Source of the DNA: Kitasatospora sp. MBT63
Lineage (GTDB): Bacteria; Actinomycetota; Actinomycetes; Streptomycetales; Streptomycetaceae
Direction: 5' to 3'
DNA length: 35,366 bases
NCBI RefSeq assembly: GCF_000710465.2
Contig: NZ_JAIZ01000274.1
Span: 1 to 35,366, forward strand
Of the stretch, positions 32,799-35,366 are shown piece after piece. The translations under genes and the position numbers were made by a program. Each line of letters begins with the position of its first letter. Within the stretch, counting starts at the first letter, position 1. A model generated the notes under the pieces. That model saw nothing but the letters and a program-made list of their open reading frames with translations, made no database searches and was not told the DNA's origin.

Positions 32799-33446
32799 TC
32801 AGGTCTCGTCGCCGATGACCGGTTGCGGGAGGGTGCCCGCGTTGTGCTCCAGCAGCCGCCAGCCGCGTGCGCCCTGTCCGAGCACCGACCAGCAGCAGTT
32901 GGAGAGGCCGCCGAAGCGCTCCCAGTGCACCGGGTCGAGGTCGAGCAGCCGCCCGAGCATGGTGCGGATGGTGCCGCCGTGGCTGACCACCACCAGCGTC
33001 CCGTCCTGCGGCAGCTTCTCGACCGCGGCCAGCACCACCGGCACCGCGCGGTCGGCGACCTCGGTGGCCAGCTCGCCGCCCCCGCGGCGGACCGGCTCCC
33101 CCTGCGCCCAGGCCTCGAACTGCTCCGGGTAGCGGGCCCGGATCTCGGCGTTGGTCAGCCCCTGCCACTCGCCCGCGTAGGTCTCCCGCAGGCCCTCGTG
33201 GTGGTCCACCCCGAGCCCGGTGACCTGGGCCAGCTCGGCGGCGGTGTGCCGGGCGCGCTGGAGGTCGGAGGAGATCAGCAGGTCGGGCTGGAGGCCCGCC
33301 AGCAGCCGGGCGGACCGCCGGGCCTGCTCGACGCCCTGCTCGGTCAGCGGGATGTCGGTGCTGCCCTGGAACCGGGACTCCAGGTTCCAGGACGTCTGGC
33401 CGTGCCGCCAGAAGACGATGCGCGGCCCCCGCGCGGCGCGGCTCAG
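32799..33446 (-). CDS. Histidine phosphatase family protein, CTG start
   Basis: A 215-residue phosphoglycerate-mutase-fold phosphatase. The catalytic RHG motif is in IVFWRHGQTSWNLESRFQGSTDIPLTEQG near residue 15; the second catalytic His is in VVVSHGGTIRTML. The family includes glucosyl-3-phosphoglycerate and other phosphatases acting on small metabolites. No ATG, GTG or TTG in the frame lies at a sensible N-terminus. The only candidate is CTG at 33446, whose CTGA overlaps the rsfS stop by four bases, exactly like ATGA/GTGA couplings, with GAGGACGAGAG before it; it yields an N-terminus of normal length (about 12 residues before RHG). Translation from rsfS by coupling is therefore likely. A sequencing error is the alternative. 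Confidence 0.88.
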   Translation of the reverse strand: MSRAARGPRIVFWRHGQTSWNLESRFQGSTDIPLTEQGVEQARRSARLLAGLQPDLLISSDLQRARHTAAELAQVTGLGVDHHEGLRETYAGEWQGLTNAEIRARYPEQFEAWAQGEPVRRGGGELATEVADRAVPVVLAAVEKLPQDGTLVVVSHGGTIRTMLGRLLDLDPVHWERFGGLSNCCWSVLGQGARGWRLLEHNAGTLPQPVIGDET

Positions 33447-33913
33447 CTCTCGTCCTCGGGGCCGGCGGACACGGCGTTGCCCGCGGCGTCGGTGACGGCG
33501 TCCTCGGGCCGGTTGCGGGTGGCCACCGCGTCGGCCGGCAGCGGCACCTCGGGGCAGTCCTTCCACAGTCGGTCGAGGGAGTAGAACGAGCGCTCCTCGG
33601 AGTGCTGGACGTGCACCACGATGTCCAGGTAGTCCAGCAGGATCCAGCGGCCCTCGCGCTCGCCCTCGCGGCGTACGGGCTTGATGTCGAGCTGCTCGCG
33701 CAGCTGGTCCTCGATCTCCTCGGCGATCGAGCGGACCTGGCGGTCGTTGGCCGCCGACGCGATCAGGAACGCATCGGTGATCGACAGCACCTCGCTCACG
33801 TCGAAGGCGATGATGTCGTGCGCCAGCTTGTCCGCGGCCGCCTGGGCGGCGACGTTGAGGAGCTGCTGGCTGTGGTCTGTGACGGTCACGGTGTACTTCC
33901 CGCTCGATGGCAT
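33443..33913 (-). CDS. rsfS: Ribosomal silencing factor RsfS
   Basis: A 156-residue protein that binds ribosomal protein uL14 and blocks subunit joining when nutrients are short. The family core is complete: AAQAAADKLAHDIIAFDVSEVLSITDAFLIASAANDRQV, then RWILLDYLDIVVHVQHSEERSFYSLDRLWKDCP. A C-terminal extension of about 35 residues is disordered and acidic. The ATG at 33913 has GGAAGG five bases upstream; the GTG at 33889 (MTVTDHSQQLL) is an equally possible start that resembles other streptomycete RsfS. It overlaps the phosphatase gene by four bases downstream. A strong hairpin (33942-33974) separates it from the LytR_C gene upstream. Confidence 0.95.
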   Translation of the reverse strand: MPSSGKYTVTVTDHSQQLLNVAAQAAADKLAHDIIAFDVSEVLSITDAFLIASAANDRQVRSIAEEIEDQLREQLDIKPVRREGEREGRWILLDYLDIVVHVQHSEERSFYSLDRLWKDCPEVPLPADAVATRNRPEDAVTDAAGNAVSAGPEDES

Positions 33914-33941
33914 TAACGCCTTCCAGGATCTCACGAACGGG

Positions 33942-33974
33942 CCGGGGCCCGGATCGCACGGATCCGGGCCCCGG
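33942..33974 (-). terminator. Hairpin between the LytR_C gene and rsfS
   Basis: CCGGGGCCCGGATC (33942-33955) and GATCCGGGCCCCGG (33961-33974) form a perfect 14-bp stem with a 5-nt loop, 25 bases after the LytR_C gene stop. It should terminate or attenuate transcription into rsfS. Confidence 0.8.
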
Positions 33975-33999
33975 TCGGGCACCTCGACGGCGGCTGCCG

Positions 34000-35366
34000 C
34001 TACGCCTTGGGCGCCTGGTAGTCCTTGCCGAGGACCACCACCAGGTCCGCGTTCTGCGGGTCGGTGACCTTCTTCACCACGGTCTCCGGCAGGCCGAGCG
34101 CACCCGCCAGGGCCTTGGCGTCCGAGGCCTTCGCGTCGTCGGTGTAGCGGATCTCGCTGGCCGCCTGGGCGGCGGCCTTCGCGGTGCTGGGCACCAGCTC
34201 CAGGCCGGCGTTGGTCACCTGGACACCGGCGGCGGTGGCGTTCTGGTCGTTGCCCGAGGCGTTCACCACCGACACCCGCGAGGTGCCGCCGGTGCTGGTC
34301 ACGGCCCCGGCCTTCACCGTCCCGCCGAGGATCTCCTTCACCTGCTGGCCGGCCGTCGCCTCGTCCAGGGTGCCGTCCGGCTTCGTCTTCAGGGTGCTGC
34401 CGGACAGGTGTCCGGCCTTGGCCTGCCCGGCCAGCAGCGCCAGCACCCCGCCGAGCTTCTTCTCCGGCAGGGACGGGTCCAGCACCGCGTTCATCCGGTG
34501 CACGTCGTCGGTGGACTCCGCCAGGTCGGTGGGCATGGTGCGCAGCACCGCCTCCATCACCTTGCCGAAGCGGGCGAGCTGGGCGTCCCGGCCCTCGGTC
34601 GGCGCCTGGTAGGTGGCGTACGCCACCGAGGCCTTCCCGCTCAGCATCACGCCCTTGCCGGCGGGCGCCAGCACCCTGCCGTCCGGCTTGTTGCCGTCGC
34701 GCACCTCGACGTCGGTGTCCACCGCCACCCCGCCCAGCTGGGCGACCAGCAGCTCCAGGTACGGGGTGTCCAGCCGCCAGGTGCCGGCCACCGGGGCGCC
34801 GAGCACCGTGCTCAGGCCCTCCCGGGTGGCGGAGGCGCCGATGGCGTCCAGGGACTGGCCGACCGTGGTGACACCGGTGTCGCCGGTGCCGGGCAGCTTG
34901 AGGGTGTCCGGCAGCATCAGCACCGAACCCTTGTGACCGGCCGCGTCGTTCACCAGCAGCGCGGTGGAGACCTTCCCCTGCAGGTCGCGCAGGTGCACCA
35001 CGGTGACCTGCCGGTCGCCCGCGACCGCGGCCGCGTCGCTCCCGCCGAACCGGCCGTCCCACCACAGGTAGCCGAAAACGCCGCCGGCCAGCACCGCGAG
35101 CACCACCAGCACGCCGACCAGCCGGTTGCGCAGCCGGCGGCGCCGCTCGGCCCGGACCTCGCTGCGCGACTCGGCGAACTTCAGCCAGTCGATGACGTCC
35201 TCGGACTCCTCCGCCTGCTCGTCCACGAAGGTGAACTCGCCGGTGGCGTAGTTGTCCTTGCTGTCCTTGCCGTCCTGGGGCGGCCGCGCGTTCCGGCGTC
35301 CGCCGACCTGCTCGGACGGCTGCTCGGGCGCGGCCGGGGCGGCGGGCGCCGCCGGGCGCGGCCGCG
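34000..35366 (-). CDS. LCP-like/LytR_C domain membrane protein (5' end outside window)
   Basis: The visible part has about 455 residues and remains in frame to the window edge beyond the GTG at 35226, so the gene starts outside. A disordered cytoplasmic segment (QDGKDSKDNYATGEFTFVDEQ...) and RAERRRRLRNRLVGVLVVLAVLAGGVFGYLWW (membrane helix) precede an extracellular LCP-like region (VTVVHLRDLQGKVSTALLVNDAAGHKGSVLMLPDTLKLP) and a C-terminal LytR_C domain (SRVSVVNASGNDQNATAAGVQVTNAGLELV...ADLVVVLGKDY). LCP proteins attach glycopolymers to the cell wall. Here the RSD and IPRD arginines of active LCP enzymes are absent (STALLVND, LPDT), so the catalytic core looks inactive. A ligand- or wall-binding role is more likely. 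It lies upstream of rsfS, as in other streptomycetes. Confidence 0.9.
   Translation of the reverse strand, partial: RPRPAAPAAPAAPEQPSEQVGGRRNARPPQDGKDSKDNYATGEFTFVDEQAEESEDVIDWLKFAESRSEVRAERRRRLRNRLVGVLVVLAVLAGGVFGYLWWDGRFGGSDAAAVAGDRQVTVVHLRDLQGKVSTALLVNDAAGHKGSVLMLPDTLKLPGTGDTGVTTVGQSLDAIGASATREGLSTVLGAPVAGTWRLDTPYLELLVAQLGGVAVDTDVEVRDGNKPDGRVLAPAGKGVMLSGKASVAYATYQAPTEGRDAQLARFGKVMEAVLRTMPTDLAESTDDVHRMNAVLDPSLPEKKLGGVLALLAGQAKAGHLSGSTLKTKPDGTLDEATAGQQVKEILGGTVKAGAVTSTGGTSRVSVVNASGNDQNATAAGVQVTNAGLELVPSTAKAAAQAASEIRYTDDAKASDAKALAGALGLPETVVKKVTDPQNADLVVVLGKDYQAPKA

Noticed and set aside
33447..33959. Start of the phosphatase upstream of rsfS, inside the rsfS gene
   Set aside because: The extra residues are Arg-rich shadow translation of rsfS with no homology; the CTG overlap at 33446 fits family length.

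Overview
The window is about 35.4 kb of very GC-rich DNA with strong third-position GC bias, GTG/TTG/CTG starts beside ATG, and few Shine-Dalgarno-less genes that are not explained by leaderless promoters. Protein sequences (HemW, LepA, S20, LeuRS, RsfS) and the order hemW - fadD-type ligase - lepA - rpsT - holA - comEC - comEA - degV - leuS - phosphatase - rsfS - LytR_C protein match the conserved chromosomal core of Streptomycetaceae (Streptomyces, Kitasatospora or a close relative). Both ends are cut inside genes: a DUF3097 gene on the left and an LCP/LytR_C gene on the right.

Layout. 1-4.0 kb: DUF3097 protein, HemW heme chaperone and a long-chain fatty-acyl-CoA ligase. 4.3-8.0 kb: two overlapping genes for a heterodimeric ABC exporter. 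7.99-12.4 kb: an accessory block holding an EamA exporter divergent from a MarR regulator (with an iterated 15-bp operator between them), an ECF41-type sigma factor, an FAD oxidoreductase preceded by a matching ECF41 promoter, and a small membrane protein. 12.5-19.4 kb: lepA, a small monooxygenase-fold protein, rpsT, a secreted-domain membrane protein, holA, a small acidic protein and an XRE/MmyB-type regulator. 19.5-26.4 kb: comEC-comEA, degV, a membrane-anchored helical protein and a WYL regulator. 26.5-31 kb: leuS with an upstream leader peptide (three consecutive Leu codons) and a classic intrinsic terminator, then a TPR regulator. 31.1-32.7 kb: three identical tRNA-Ala(GGC) genes with a second XRE/MmyB regulator between copy one and the tandem pair. 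32.8-35.4 kb: histidine phosphatase, rsfS and the LytR_C protein.

How they work together. Translation-linked functions dominate (LepA, S20, LeuRS, tRNA-Ala, RsfS). The clearest regulatory circuits readable from sequence are leucine-dependent attenuation of leuS, ECF41 control of the FAD oxidoreductase, and MarR control of the EamA/MarR divergent promoter. At least eight start codons sit 6-7 nt behind a plausible -10 hexamer, which implies leaderless mRNAs. No integrase, transposase, CRISPR array, toxin-antitoxin pair or biosynthetic cluster was seen. The window is mostly ordinary core chromosome; its interest lies in the regulatory DNA and in a few degenerate or oddly started proteins.
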